Source of the DNA: an uncultured Aquimarina sp.
Lineage (GTDB): Bacteria; Bacteroidota; Bacteroidia; Flavobacteriales; Flavobacteriaceae
Reading direction: 5' to 3'
DNA length: 64,000 bases
Assembly (NCBI GenBank): GCA_937951135.1
Contig: CALFCI010000088.1
Location: forward strand, 1 to 64,000
The notes beneath the pieces are model-generated. The model was not told where the DNA came from and ran no database searches. It was given only the letters and a program-made list of their open reading frames with translations. The translations under genes were made by a program, and so were the position numbers. Numbering within the stretch: position 1 is the first letter of the stretch; the number at the start of each line of letters is the position of its first letter. Below, piece after piece: positions 20,487-30,684 of this stretch.

Positions 20487-20494
20487 ACTTTTGC
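20487..20494 (+). promoter_or_regulatory. Promoter -7 box TACTTTTG for rpsF operon (TTG ~19 nt upstream)
   Basis: TTTG at 20464-20467, spacer 19, TACTTTTG; matches the Bacteroidota TTTG/TAnnTTTG consensus. Confidence 0.65.
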
Positions 20495-20548
20495 ACGGAA
20501 TTTGTGTGAAATGATCACAGATTATTGTATTAATTAAATTAGATTTTT

Positions 20549-20887
20549 ATGAATCATTATGAAACTGTTTTCATCTTAAATCCCGTTTTATCTGATGACC
20601 AGATAAAGGAAACAGTAAAGAAATACGAAGATATTCTTATTTCCAACGGCGCTAAGATGATATCCAAAGAAGATTGGGGGCTAAAGAAATTAGCATATCC
20701 TATCCAACACAAAAAGAGTGGATTCTATCACTTGTTTGAGTACACTGTGCCTGGAGAAGCAATCAATACACTAGAGATAGAGTATAGAAGAGATGAACGA
20801 GTAATGCGTTATCTTACGGTACGTTTAGATAAGCACGCTATTGCTTGGGCAGAGAAGAGAAGAACTAGAAACAAACAAAAAGCTTAA
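20549..20887 (+). CDS. rpsF: 30S ribosomal protein S6
   Basis: [27 protein letters not shown]...[19 protein letters not shown]; followed by rpsR and rplI. Confidence 0.97.
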   Translation: MNHYETVFILNPVLSDDQIKETVKKYEDILISNGAKMISKEDWGLKKLAYPIQHKKSGFYHLFEYTVPGEAINTLEIEYRRDERVMRYLTVRLDKHAIAWAEKRRTRNKQKA

Positions 20888-20889
20888 TT

Positions 20890-21186
20890 ATGTCATCTAT
20901 AGAACAACAAGCTAAAGGAAAAAAAGATGGAGAGATCAGATATCTTACTCCATTAAATATAGATACTGCAAAAACGAAGAAATATTGTCGTTTTAAAAAG
21001 TCTGGAATTAAGTATATCGATTATAAAGATGCAGATTATTTATTTGCATTCATCAATGAGCAAGGTAAATTATTGCCTAGAAGACTTACTGGTACATCTT
21101 TGAAATACCAAAGAAAAGTAAGTGTTGCAGTAAAAAGAGCACGTCACTTGGCTTTATTGCCATATGTTAGTGATTTATTAAAATAA
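20890..21186 (+). CDS. rpsR: 30S ribosomal protein S18
   Basis: [64 protein letters not shown]. Confidence 0.97.
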   Translation: MSSIEQQAKGKKDGEIRYLTPLNIDTAKTKKYCRFKKSGIKYIDYKDADYLFAFINEQGKLLPRRLTGTSLKYQRKVSVAVKRARHLALLPYVSDLLK

Positions 21187-21200
21187 ACCCGTAGCAGAAG

Positions 21201-21650
21201 ATGGAACTAATATTAAAAAATGACGTTGAAAATCTAGGATTTAAAGACGACATCGTAGACGTGAAAAATGGGTATGGGCGAAATTTCTTAATTCCTCAAG
21301 GATTAGCAGTTTTAGCAACTGTTTCTTCTAGAAAAGTACTTGCTGAAACATTAAAGCAACGTGCATTCAAAGAGAAAAAAGAAATTGAAGATGCTCAGAA
21401 GATAGCAGACAAACTGAAAAGTTTAGAAATAAAAATAGCTTCAAAAGTAGGTTCGGGTAACAAATTGTTTGGTTCGGTAACCAACGCAGATGTTGCTGGA
21501 GCTTTAGCAAAAGAAGGTGTTGAGGTTGAAAAGAAATTTATAAAAGTACCAGGAGGGACATTGAAACGTCTTGGTCAATATGAAGCTTCTGTTCGTTTCC
21601 ATAGACAAGTAGTTGCTAAGGTTACTTTTGAAATTGTAGCACAAGCATAA
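21201..21650 (+). CDS. rplI: 50S ribosomal protein L9
   Basis: MELILKNDVENLGFKDDIVDVKNGYGRNFLIPQGLAVLAT. Confidence 0.97.
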   Translation: MELILKNDVENLGFKDDIVDVKNGYGRNFLIPQGLAVLATVSSRKVLAETLKQRAFKEKKEIEDAQKIADKLKSLEIKIASKVGSGNKLFGSVTNADVAGALAKEGVEVEKKFIKVPGGTLKRLGQYEASVRFHRQVVAKVTFEIVAQA

Positions 21651-21682
21651 TAAATCTAGGAATAGATTACTTATAAATAGTG

Positions 21683-21724
21683 AAATCCGTTTGTTTAGTC
21701 TTTACTAAATAAACGGATTTTTTT
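21683..21724 (+). terminator. Intrinsic terminator of the rpsF-rpsR-rplI operon
   Basis: AAATCCGTTTGTTTAG-TCTTTA-CTAAATAAACGGATTTTTTT. Confidence 0.9.
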
Positions 21725-21743
21725 AGTAGATATAGCATACAAG

Positions 21744-22226
21744 ATGAAATACGCAAGACTGACTAAAGAGCAATTAGAAGAATTACACCAAGAGTTTATT
21801 ACATTTTTAGCGTCTCAATCCATTACAGCTGATGAGTGGGAGGATATTAAAAAGAACACCCCCAATGTAGCTGAGGATGAAATAGACGTGTTTAGTGATC
21901 TCGTTTGGGAAGGAGTGTTAAATAAAGTGGCATTTTTAGAACATTTTTCTAAAGATCAAATTCATCTATTTCGTTTGGGTGAAGACCAGATGTATATGAT
22001 AGCTTTAAAAGTTAACGATCCAGAGATAGATCTGACTACTACCTCAGGATATAATTGGTTGCGAGATAATTTAATGGAAGATACAGTACTCTTTTTTAAT
22101 GCTAAAAAAGCATATAACGAAGATCGCAATCTAGATAAATTTAAATTGATACAAGAGGGGGCTCAGATTACTAAAGGTAAGTTATTTGATTATATAGACG
22201 GTCTAATACAATTGAAAAAGGCATAG
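21744..22226 (+). CDS. Conserved flavobacterial protein (DUF6495-like)
   Basis: MKYARLTKEQLEELHQEFITFLASQSITADEWEDIKKNTPNVAEDEIDVFSDLVWEGVL...; recognised by overall pattern. Confidence 0.75.
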   Translation: MKYARLTKEQLEELHQEFITFLASQSITADEWEDIKKNTPNVAEDEIDVFSDLVWEGVLNKVAFLEHFSKDQIHLFRLGEDQMYMIALKVNDPEIDLTTTSGYNWLRDNLMEDTVLFFNAKKAYNEDRNLDKFKLIQEGAQITKGKLFDYIDGLIQLKKA

Positions 22227-22276
22227 TTGTTCGTTATAGGATAGATAGCAAACGGCGATTGTGCGCCCTACTGTAA

Positions 22277-22657
22277 TTATACTACTGCGATCACCGAAAT
22301 CTCTACGTGTACTCCTTTTGGTAAGGCAGCTACAGCTATAGTTTCTCTAGCAGGAGCAGTATTATCATTAAAATAGCCACCGTAAACTTCATTTACTGCG
22401 GTAAAGGTGTTCATGTCTGTTAGAAAAATAGAGGCTTTAATAACGTTTTTAAAGCTCATATTAGCAGCTTCAAGAATAGCTTTAATATTTTGCATAACTT
22501 GTCTAGTTTCATCGGCAATAGAATCTAAGACTAATGTACTAGTAATAGGGTTAATAGCAATTTGACCAGAGGTATATAAGGTGTCTTTGTGTAAAATAGC
22601 TTGATTATAAGGGCCAATAGGAGCAGGGGCTTTGGTGGTCGTGATGATTTGTTGCAT
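22277..22657 (-). CDS. RidA-family (YjgF/YER057c/UK114) protein
   Basis: TTKAPAPIGPYNQAILHKDTLYTSGQIAINP; ARETIAVAALPKGVHVEISVIA. Confidence 0.95.
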   Translation of the reverse strand: MQQIITTTKAPAPIGPYNQAILHKDTLYTSGQIAINPITSTLVLDSIADETRQVMQNIKAILEAANMSFKNVIKASIFLTDMNTFTAVNEVYGGYFNDNTAPARETIAVAALPKGVHVEISVIAVV

Positions 22658-22790
22658 AATATTGTCGGTTGATGTTGTTTTTTGAAACTTTCTACTTTTG
22701 CTATAGCTTTTCTTAACTCCTTAACTTTTGTATTCTAAAATCGTAAATCGAATTCAGGTTCCGGGTTTCAGTTGTACTGCTAACTTCAGT

Positions 22791-25595
22791 TTACAAACGT
22801 CGGTCAGGCTTCCTATTTGTGTCATATTTAATGTCGCTTAGTACAGAAGACTTAATACCTATAAAAAAGCTCCAGGTTTCACTAGGGCCAAAAGGGATCC
22901 AGTTGAAACTCATACGCCAACTTTCTAAATCTCTTTGAAAATTAAAACTAGTAATAGAAAATCCTTTGTTTTTAAAATCATACCCTGAAGATACACCAAA
23001 AGACCATTTTGTACTAAGTTCTACATCTCCAGAAAACCGTACGGTGTGATTTGAGATTTCGTTTTGTCTAGCAGCGTTGTTATAGTTTACGGCATATGAA
23101 ACTCGTAATGACCACGGTATTTTATAGGCGTAGTTTGCTACATCACTATCTTTGTCAGAACTATCTTTATCTTTACTGCGATCTCGATGGAATTCATTGT
23201 TATTAGGGTTGCTAAACCCACCAATTAAATCATCGTCAGGTAATCCATTAGCTTCAAAAATATCTCTTTTCTTTTTAGTATTAGGATCTTTTTCTTTTGA
23301 AAAGTCTTTATTCGAAAAAGAATATCCAAAGTTTGCACTTGCGGTGGTTAAACGAAATAAGCTTCCGCCATTATCAATATTCCAAACCTCTATTTTGTTA
23401 TTGTTATTATCCAGTGCATAAGGGTCTAGTGTTGCACTAAAATTTATATCCAATTTACCCTGTATGATAGGAATATTACCTCGCATAGATACCGGGCTCC
23501 ATTGCAGTGAATCGCCAGAGATGTTATAGGCAGTAGATAGTGAAAAGTTGTTAAGTAATGTTACTTTTTTTGGTTCTGTAGCGGTAGAATCCTTACTTTT
23601 TACTTTGGCTTCAATAGTATTACTTAGTGAAAATGAAATACTACTAGACATGGTATTTCCGGGAGCTCCAAAAATTCCACCATCAAATCTAGAGTACTCT
23701 ACCACCTCTTCTTCATTAATATCTGTAGTATTGGGATCATCTGTTCGAGTATATGAGTCATAAAACTCACTAAAACCAGGATTGATAGTGTAGCTAATAG
23801 AAGGTCTCATAGTGTGCCGTATAGCTTGTATTTTTTTATCTTTTTCAAAGTTGAAAGTACCATATATAGAGGTTCCTAAGCTAGTTGAGAAGCTATATGT
23901 ACGAAAAGTATCAAAACCTTTGATGGTATCCCGTACGATTTCACCAACACCATCATTAGCATCAGAATCATAACTTTGCTCTATAGTTTCAAATACCCAG
24001 TTTTCTCTATAATTAGCACCTGCTGAAGCGCTTAAGTATTTTAATACTTTGAAATTGGTCGTTATTGGGACGATATGCTGCATTCCCATCTGAGCATTAT
24101 CAAACATTCTAGAAGTGAATAAATCATCATCTGATGTCGTTATGTTATTCTGACCACTATAGGAATACTGCGTGTTGATATTGTGTATCAATCCTTTTTT
24201 AACCCCAGTTTTGGGAGCAAAAGGAAAAACCCGAGAAACGTTAGCTGTGATATTCGGTAGTGTCATACTCACAACTTGCGTATTTGTATTGGAGTTATGT
24301 GTTGCCGCGACATTAACATTTACTTGTGGATCCCCAGGAAATGTTTTTGCATAGGAGATAGAGGAATTAATATTATTCGTTAGAATATTATTAATATTTT
24401 GTTGATTATTCTGTTCTTGATAGAAGTTGCTACTTCCAAAATTTACAGAAGCAGTGAACCTAGAATTAGGGTTTGCTTTAGGATCTTGATTATGACTCCA
24501 AGAGATGTTATAAGAAGTCGTTTTTTGAAAACCAGGAAAACCTCTTTCTTCGCTAATATTGTTTTGATAGTTAACGCTAAATCTACCTCTAAACCGATAA
24601 CGAAGGGCGTATGAAGACTCTGTGTATATTCGATAACTGGCATTGGTAAAGTAATCTCCTTGTACTGTAAGGTCAGCATAATCACTAATAGCAAAATAAT
24701 ACCCGCCATCTCTTAAAAAATACCCTCTATTGTTTTCTTCTCCATAATTCGGGATAATAAAGCCTGAAGCTCTGTCTTCTGATAAAGGAAAGTATCCAAA
24801 AGGAAGTCCAAGAGGCGTAGGTACGTCTGCAATAAACATGTTTACCAATCCTGTGATGATTTTCTTTTTAGGAACAAATTTGATTCGTCTAGCATAAAAA
24901 TAATATTCAGGATCTTCAATATTTTCAGAAGTTGTGAATTTTACGTTTTTCATATAAATCACCGAATCATTTTCTCTTTTTGAGACTTCATTTTTTATTT
25001 TAAAACCACTTTGTTCAGTCCTAGAATTATAAATAAGGGCTTTCTTGGTATCAAAATTAAAACGTATCGAGTCGGGTTCCACTACATTTTGGCCTTGCTT
25101 AAACACAGGGGTTTGTGTATATTCGCCTAAAGAATCTTTTATACCGTAGGCATGTACTTCATGGGTATTATTATTCATAATGATAAGCCCAGAGTTGATT
25201 TTCATATCGCCATAAATAACTTCGGCTTCATTATATAGATGGATAGTGTTAGTTTTTCTACTCAATTGCATGTAGTCCTTTGCTTTGTATAAAACTTTAT
25301 CGGTTAGGAGTTGTTTTTCTACATTTGTAGAATCATTAAGGGTGCTGTCTTCTACTTTTGTGTTTAAAACTCGATCCGAATTGACTAGCGTAGTATCTTT
25401 CTTTATTTGCGATAGCTTAGAAACAGTGTCAATAACCGTTGAAGTAGTGTCTTTAAGTATTTCGGTTTCTTGTGCAGTAACATGACCTATGAAGAATAGA
25501 TGAAAACAAAATAAATAAAGTATGTTTCGTATAGTTGCCTGCAATGGTTTTAATTCTATTTTTGTATAACTATGGCTCAGTTTTTGAAGATTCAA
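22791..25595 (-). CDS. Putative LPS-assembly protein LptD
   Basis: 934 aa; N-terminal OstA/LptA-like region (LYNEAEVIYGDMKINSGLIIMNNNTHEVHAYG), LPFGYFPLSEDRASGFIIPNYGEENNRGYFLRDGGYYFAISDYADLTVQGD, long beta-barrel. Confidence 0.88.
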   Translation of the reverse strand: MNLQKLSHSYTKIELKPLQATIRNILYLFCFHLFFIGHVTAQETEILKDTTSTVIDTVSKLSQIKKDTTLVNSDRVLNTKVEDSTLNDSTNVEKQLLTDKVLYKAKDYMQLSRKTNTIHLYNEAEVIYGDMKINSGLIIMNNNTHEVHAYGIKDSLGEYTQTPVFKQGQNVVEPDSIRFNFDTKKALIYNSRTEQSGFKIKNEVSKRENDSVIYMKNVKFTTSENIEDPEYYFYARRIKFVPKKKIITGLVNMFIADVPTPLGLPFGYFPLSEDRASGFIIPNYGEENNRGYFLRDGGYYFAISDYADLTVQGDYFTNASYRIYTESSYALRYRFRGRFSVNYQNNISEERGFPGFQKTTSYNISWSHNQDPKANPNSRFTASVNFGSSNFYQEQNNQQNINNILTNNINSSISYAKTFPGDPQVNVNVAATHNSNTNTQVVSMTLPNITANVSRVFPFAPKTGVKKGLIHNINTQYSYSGQNNITTSDDDLFTSRMFDNAQMGMQHIVPITTNFKVLKYLSASAGANYRENWVFETIEQSYDSDANDGVGEIVRDTIKGFDTFRTYSFSTSLGTSIYGTFNFEKDKKIQAIRHTMRPSISYTINPGFSEFYDSYTRTDDPNTTDINEEEVVEYSRFDGGIFGAPGNTMSSSISFSLSNTIEAKVKSKDSTATEPKKVTLLNNFSLSTAYNISGDSLQWSPVSMRGNIPIIQGKLDINFSATLDPYALDNNNNKIEVWNIDNGGSLFRLTTASANFGYSFSNKDFSKEKDPNTKKKRDIFEANGLPDDDLIGGFSNPNNNEFHRDRSKDKDSSDKDSDVANYAYKIPWSLRVSYAVNYNNAARQNEISNHTVRFSGDVELSTKWSFGVSSGYDFKNKGFSITSFNFQRDLESWRMSFNWIPFGPSETWSFFIGIKSSVLSDIKYDTNRKPDRRL

Positions 25596-25802
25596 AATTA
25601 CATATATTTTTGAAGAGGTGATTGTAATTATTAAAAAAATAAATGGTTACGTTAAAATAATGATGTTACCTATGATGACTATTAAAACCTCGATCGTAAT
25701 TTAAGAACTGAAATGAAGTAAGGATGTTTCAAGTTTTAGTATTAAAATAGAAATTATGTAGACTAAATTTACCCAAAGAATAACATATACAATACAATAT
25801 TT

Positions 25803-26903
25803 ATGAATTTACAGTATCATTATATCACATATCTTAAAGCACTGTTATATAGTGTTGTTATAGGCTTCAGCTCCGTATCTATGTATAGTCAAGATCCATT
25901 TGTAGTGGTGTTGGATGCAGGGCATGGAGGTCATGATCCAGGGAATAGGGGTAATGGATATAAAGAAAAAGATATCGCATTAAAAGTAGTGTTGATGGTT
26001 GGCAAAGCTTTACAGAAAGATTCGGAATATAAAATAGTATACACACGTGATTCGGATAAGTTTATAGCATTGCATGAGCGTGGACAGATTGCGAATAAGG
26101 CCAAAGCAGATTTGTTTGTGTCAATCCATTGCAATTCACATCGAACACAAGCGTATGGAACAGAAACTTTTGTGCTTGGATTGCATGCCAATGATGAAAA
26201 TTTTAATGTTGCGAAAAAGGAGAACTCAGTAATCTTATTAGAAGATAATTATGAAGCTAATTATGATGGATTCGACCCCAATGCGCCAGAGTCAATTATT
26301 GGTTTAACACTAGTACAAGAGGAATATTTAGACCAAAGTGTAACTTTAGCCAGTTTTGTGCAAAATAGTTTTACGAATTCATTAAAGAGGAAGAGTAGAG
26401 GAGTAAAGCAAGCTGGTTTTGTGGTGTTGCATCAAACATTCATGCCTAGTGTTTTAATCGAATTAGGTTTTTTGACCAATAATCGGGAAGGAAAATATCT
26501 TAATTCTAAAAAAGGACAAGAAGAAATGGCTGCCTCTATATTGAAGTCAATACAGCAATATAAAGGCAGTTTAGATTTACAATATAGTGTTACATCGACC
26601 GAGTCTAGTGTGCCAAGTAATACAGGTGAAAATGAGGTGAGTTCTAATACAGGAGTTGTATTTAAAGTTCAGATTGGTGCCGGGACAACGGATCACGAAA
26701 TAATTCCTCAAAATTTTAAAGGGCTGAATCAGATTTCTAAACAAAAAGTTGGACAACTTTATAAATACTACTATGGGTATACTACAGTATATTCTGAAAT
26801 TAAAAAATTGAGAGCTGCTGCCGTTGAAAAAGGATATGATAGTAGCTTTATTGTAGCATTTCGAGATGGTGAGTCAATACCATTGGAAGAGGCACTTAAA
26901 TAA
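25803..26903 (+). CDS. N-acetylmuramoyl-L-alanine amidase (Amidase_3)
   Basis: VVLDAGHGGHDPGNRGNGYKEKDIALKVV, ADLFVSIHCNSHRTQAYGTETFVLG, MPSVLIELGFLTNNREGKYL. Confidence 0.95.
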   Translation: MNLQYHYITYLKALLYSVVIGFSSVSMYSQDPFVVVLDAGHGGHDPGNRGNGYKEKDIALKVVLMVGKALQKDSEYKIVYTRDSDKFIALHERGQIANKAKADLFVSIHCNSHRTQAYGTETFVLGLHANDENFNVAKKENSVILLEDNYEANYDGFDPNAPESIIGLTLVQEEYLDQSVTLASFVQNSFTNSLKRKSRGVKQAGFVVLHQTFMPSVLIELGFLTNNREGKYLNSKKGQEEMAASILKSIQQYKGSLDLQYSVTSTESSVPSNTGENEVSSNTGVVFKVQIGAGTTDHEIIPQNFKGLNQISKQKVGQLYKYYYGYTTVYSEIKKLRAAAVEKGYDSSFIVAFRDGESIPLEEALK

Positions 26904-26982
26904 ACCTCATAACAAACTTCATCCTTTTTTCTGTTCTTCTGATTTAGTTCTAAACTTAATAAGAAGCTAACTTAGGTTGTCA

Positions 26983-27324
26983 TTAGAAGTAATGGATTTT
27001 TAATTGGTGTCGTTTAGCAAGATCAATCATATGTTTAGTGCCGCTACTTTTTGCATCCCACAAGGCGATCAATGCGTCGGCATAAATAGCCATCTCTTCG
27101 TTTCGTTTATATCCAGCGGATTTACCATACTTGTTCCAGTTTGCAGGAAATTTTGTTAATTGAAATCCTTTATCTATTGCATATTGTTCTCCTAGTGCAT
27201 CTGCACCTCTTGCAGTTCCACTAACGATTTCAATTACAGTCTGTCTCGATAATATATGATTGCATACAGTGCATAGCTCTTCATAATTATGGAAAGCTCT
27301 GCTTCCTGCTATAATGACTTTCAT
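26983..27324 (-). CDS. DUF2493-type SLOG (YspA/cpYpsA-related) protein
   Basis: MKVIIAGSRAFHNYEEL...IVSGTARGADALGEQYA...GYKRNEEMAIYADALIALWDAKSSGTKHMID. Confidence 0.88.
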   Translation of the reverse strand: MKVIIAGSRAFHNYEELCTVCNHILSRQTVIEIVSGTARGADALGEQYAIDKGFQLTKFPANWNKYGKSAGYKRNEEMAIYADALIALWDAKSSGTKHMIDLAKRHQLKIHYF

Positions 27325-27389
27325 AAACTTTCTTTTGTAGGGTTAGTGTGTTTAGAAATTAGATAGCTTTCATTCTTTTTTGTGCAAAA

Positions 27390-27423
27390 CAATAAAAGTT
27401 ATGTTTAAATATAACTTTTATTG
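27390..27423. repeat. Perfect 13-bp inverted repeat in divergent intergenic region
   Basis: CAATAAAAGTTAT-GTTTAAAT-ATAACTTTTATTG, no T-run. Confidence 0.8.
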
Positions 27424-27591
27424 CCTTTTGAGCCAAATAATTCTGTTATTTTTATCAACCTTGTTTCTTGATATCTATGCTAGCAATGAGAAACCTTAGA
27501 GACTATACCGTATAAATCAATAATTCTAATAATTATTTACGGTAAGTATATTTTTTATTCTAAATTTGTCTCTTACAAAAGCAAGAGCATT

Positions 27592-28542
27592 TTGAAAATA
27601 ACTCGTGAAGTCAAAACAGGAATTTTAGCCATTTGTGCCATTGCACTTTTGATTTTTGGATACAGTTTCCTTAAAGGAAAAAATTTATTAGATAACGATC
27701 GTACATTTTATGCAATTTATGAAGATGTAGAGGGTTTAGTGACCTCTTCACCTGTAACCATAAATGGACTAGTTGTGGGTAAGGTAGAGTCTATTAAATT
27801 TGCAGACTCCAAAGGTAATCTTGTAGTCCGATTTAATGTCAATAGTGATTTTGAATTCTCCAAAAATAGTAAAGCAGCAATACATGCCGGAGGTTTAATA
27901 GGAGCGAAGTCATTAGCAATCATCCCTAAATATGAACAAGGACTGCAAGCCAAAGATAAAGATACATTACCAGGATCTGTAGAACTCGGCATTTTGGGAT
28001 TAATGAATAGCAAACTGACACCATTACAACAAAAATTAGAACGCGCTATTACAGATGCAGATTCATTATTGAATTCTGTAAATGGTATTTTATCTGTAGA
28101 TACGCAAAATAACTTAAACTCCATTTTTAAGGATCTTAGTGTTACTGTTAAGAATTTTAAAGGAGCGTCAGGTTCTTTAAATAATATATTAGCAGGTAAT
28201 GAACAGAAATTGAATCGAACCTTCACGAATTTAGATGAGATGTCTAATAGTCTCAATACTTTTTCAGATTCATTGTCTAAAGTGCGCATAGGTAAATTAG
28301 CCTCAGAGTTAGAAGGGGTGCTTGCTAATTTTGATAAAATTTCTAAAGATTTAGCGAAAGGTAAAGGAACAGCAGGAAAATTACTGAATGATGATAAGTT
28401 ATATAATAATTTAGAAAAAACATCTAAAGAGTTAGAATTACTAGTGCAAGATTTGAGATTGAATCCAAAACGTTATGTCCACATATCAGTTTTTGGTAAA
28501 AATAATAAAGAGTATACCGCTCCAGACTCCAAAAACAAATAA
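27592..28542 (+). CDS. MCE/MlaD-family protein
   Basis: TTG start; TM then DVEGLVTSSPVTINGLVVGKVESIKFAD...AAIHAGGLIGAKSLAII; C-terminal coiled region. Confidence 0.9.
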   Translation: MKITREVKTGILAICAIALLIFGYSFLKGKNLLDNDRTFYAIYEDVEGLVTSSPVTINGLVVGKVESIKFADSKGNLVVRFNVNSDFEFSKNSKAAIHAGGLIGAKSLAIIPKYEQGLQAKDKDTLPGSVELGILGLMNSKLTPLQQKLERAITDADSLLNSVNGILSVDTQNNLNSIFKDLSVTVKNFKGASGSLNNILAGNEQKLNRTFTNLDEMSNSLNTFSDSLSKVRIGKLASELEGVLANFDKISKDLAKGKGTAGKLLNDDKLYNNLEKTSKELELLVQDLRLNPKRYVHISVFGKNNKEYTAPDSKNK

Positions 28543-28545
28543 TGT

Positions 28546-29874
28546 ATGCAGTACATTCCTAATATCATATTTGTCATTTGCCTAGTAGTAGGTTTAGGAT
28601 ATTTCGCAAGAAATATTCGAAAGATTATACGAAATATTCGTTTAGGGAAGGCTATAGATCGTTCTGATCAGAAAAAAGAACGCCTTAATGCGATGTTGCG
28701 TATTGCATTTGGTCAATCTAAAATGGTAAGAAGGCCAATTGCAGGAGTATTACATATTGTAGTATACCTTGGTTTTATTATTATCAACATTGAAGTCATA
28801 GAAATTATTATTGATGGTATTTTTGGTACACATAGAATATTGTCATTTTTAGGAGGCTTTTATGACTTCTTGATCGGATCATTTGAAATTTTAGCACTTT
28901 TAGTATTGGTTTCAGTGATACTGATGTGGGGGCGTAGAAATATCATACGATTGAAGCGATTTTGGAACCCTGAGATGGAAGGATGGCCTAAGAATGATGG
29001 GAACTTTATTTTGTATTTCGAAATGGTATTGATGGTATTGTTCTTGTTGATGAACGCTACCGATGCCCAGTTACAAAATATGGGAGCAACTCATTACAAC
29101 ATTGCGGGAGCTTTTCCTATAAGCGGTATTATTGTTCCATTATTTGAGAATATGTCTCAAGGAACTTTGGTGATCATAGAACGCTCAGCATGGTGGTTAC
29201 ATATTCTAGGGATTTTAGTTTTTCTTAACTATCTGTATTTTTCTAAACACTTACATATTCTATTAGCATTTCCGAATACATATTATGCCAATTTGTCCCC
29301 TCAAGGAGAGTTGGATTCATTGGATTCTGTAACTAATGAAGTGAAATTAATGATAGATCCTGATGCAGATCCTTTCGCGAATCCGCCAGAGGGTGCTGTT
29401 GAAGAAACTCCAGAAAAGTTTGGAGCAGCTGATGTTACCGATTTAAATTGGGTACAATTATTAAACGCTTATACCTGTACCGAGTGCGGTCGATGTACGA
29501 GTGAGTGTCCTGCAAATCAAACGGGTAAGAAATTATCTCCGCGTAAGATTATGATGGATACTAGAGATCGCTTGCAAGAAATAGGGGATAATATCGACAA
29601 AAATGGAGGTGAGATCGTTGATGATGGTAAACAATTACTTAATGATTATATAACTCCAGAAGAATTATGGGCATGTACTAGTTGTAATGCTTGTGTGGAA
29701 GCTTGTCCAGTAAGTATAAGTCCATTATCAATAATTGTAGATATGAGACGTTATTTAGTGATGGAAGAAAGTGCTGCACCATCAGAATTAAATGGAATGA
29801 TGACGAATATAGAAAATAATGGAGCACCATGGCCATTCAATCAAATGGATCGGTTGAATTGGAGTAAAGAGTAG
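28546..29874 (+). CDS. Membrane Fe-S oxidoreductase subunit (HdrD/GlpC-like N-part; two 4Fe-4S motifs)
   Basis: Several TMs, then CTECGRCTSECPANQTGK and CTSCNACVEACPVSI. Confidence 0.9.
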   Translation: MQYIPNIIFVICLVVGLGYFARNIRKIIRNIRLGKAIDRSDQKKERLNAMLRIAFGQSKMVRRPIAGVLHIVVYLGFIIINIEVIEIIIDGIFGTHRILSFLGGFYDFLIGSFEILALLVLVSVILMWGRRNIIRLKRFWNPEMEGWPKNDGNFILYFEMVLMVLFLLMNATDAQLQNMGATHYNIAGAFPISGIIVPLFENMSQGTLVIIERSAWWLHILGILVFLNYLYFSKHLHILLAFPNTYYANLSPQGELDSLDSVTNEVKLMIDPDADPFANPPEGAVEETPEKFGAADVTDLNWVQLLNAYTCTECGRCTSECPANQTGKKLSPRKIMMDTRDRLQEIGDNIDKNGGEIVDDGKQLLNDYITPEELWACTSCNACVEACPVSISPLSIIVDMRRYLVMEESAAPSELNGMMTNIENNGAPWPFNQMDRLNWSKE

Positions 29875-29976
29875 CATCGCAAAATATTGCGACTGTATAA
29901 AAAATAAAAGATGTAAAATAACCTACATCTCAACGATAAAGTTAATTTAGTAAAAAGGAAACCCAATACATTAATT

Positions 29977-30423
29977 ATGAAGAAAGAAGAAGTAGAAAAA
30001 CTCTTACATGATAAAGTAGAAGCAGGAGAACTAGTAAGTCCTGTATTGCCAGATGGTATGAAAAACTATCTAATTGATATCGATGGTACAATTACAGAAG
30101 ATGTACCTAATGAAGAGCCAGAGCGTATGGCTACTTGTGCACCTTTTCCAGATGCATTAGTGACATTAAACAAATGGTATGAGCAAGGGCATATTATTTG
30201 TTTCTTTACTTCTCGAACGGAAGAACACAGAGAAGTTACAGAAACATGGTTGAAAAAACACGGTTTTAATTACCATAGTTTATTAATGGGAAAACCTAGA
30301 GGTGGAAACTATCACTGGATTGATAACCATTTAGTTAAGGCTACTCGGTATACTGGAGCATTTACAGAGCTTGTAGAGCGTGTAGTGACTATAGAGGTTT
30401 TTGATGACGGAAAGCACGATTAA
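29977..30423 (+). CDS. HAD-like phosphatase
   Basis: YLIDIDGTITEDVP (DxDGT), FFTSRTEEHREVTETWLKKHGF, PRGGNYHWIDNH. Confidence 0.8.
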   Translation: MKKEEVEKLLHDKVEAGELVSPVLPDGMKNYLIDIDGTITEDVPNEEPERMATCAPFPDALVTLNKWYEQGHIICFFTSRTEEHREVTETWLKKHGFNYHSLLMGKPRGGNYHWIDNHLVKATRYTGAFTELVERVVTIEVFDDGKHD

Positions 30424-30684
30424 TTCGTATCACAGTATTTAGATATTAGTATTAAGTATATAGCAATGTTTAAAATGCTATTAAAACTTAAATAATATCA
30501 TTACAGGTAAATAAGTTCCGTAAGAACTCGTTATAAATATCAAACAAGAGGTGTATTTGATTCGAAGTATTGAAACTTTGAATAAGAATAGTATCTAAAG
30601 TTAGGTAGACCTGTATAAAGAATATACAAATGATTAGAGATTTATCTCTCTATACTAATATCTAAATACTCAATACTATATACT

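Noticed and set aside
20507-20523. CRP-like TGTGTGAAATGATCACA in the rpsF leader
   Set aside because: The half-site spacer is 5 rather than 6 nt and one short palindrome in AT-rich DNA is weak; could equally be part of an S6:S18 leader structure, which I could not confirm.
27717-28289. 190-aa minus-strand ORF
   Set aside because: Antisense to the MCE protein; low-complexity translation without family motifs.
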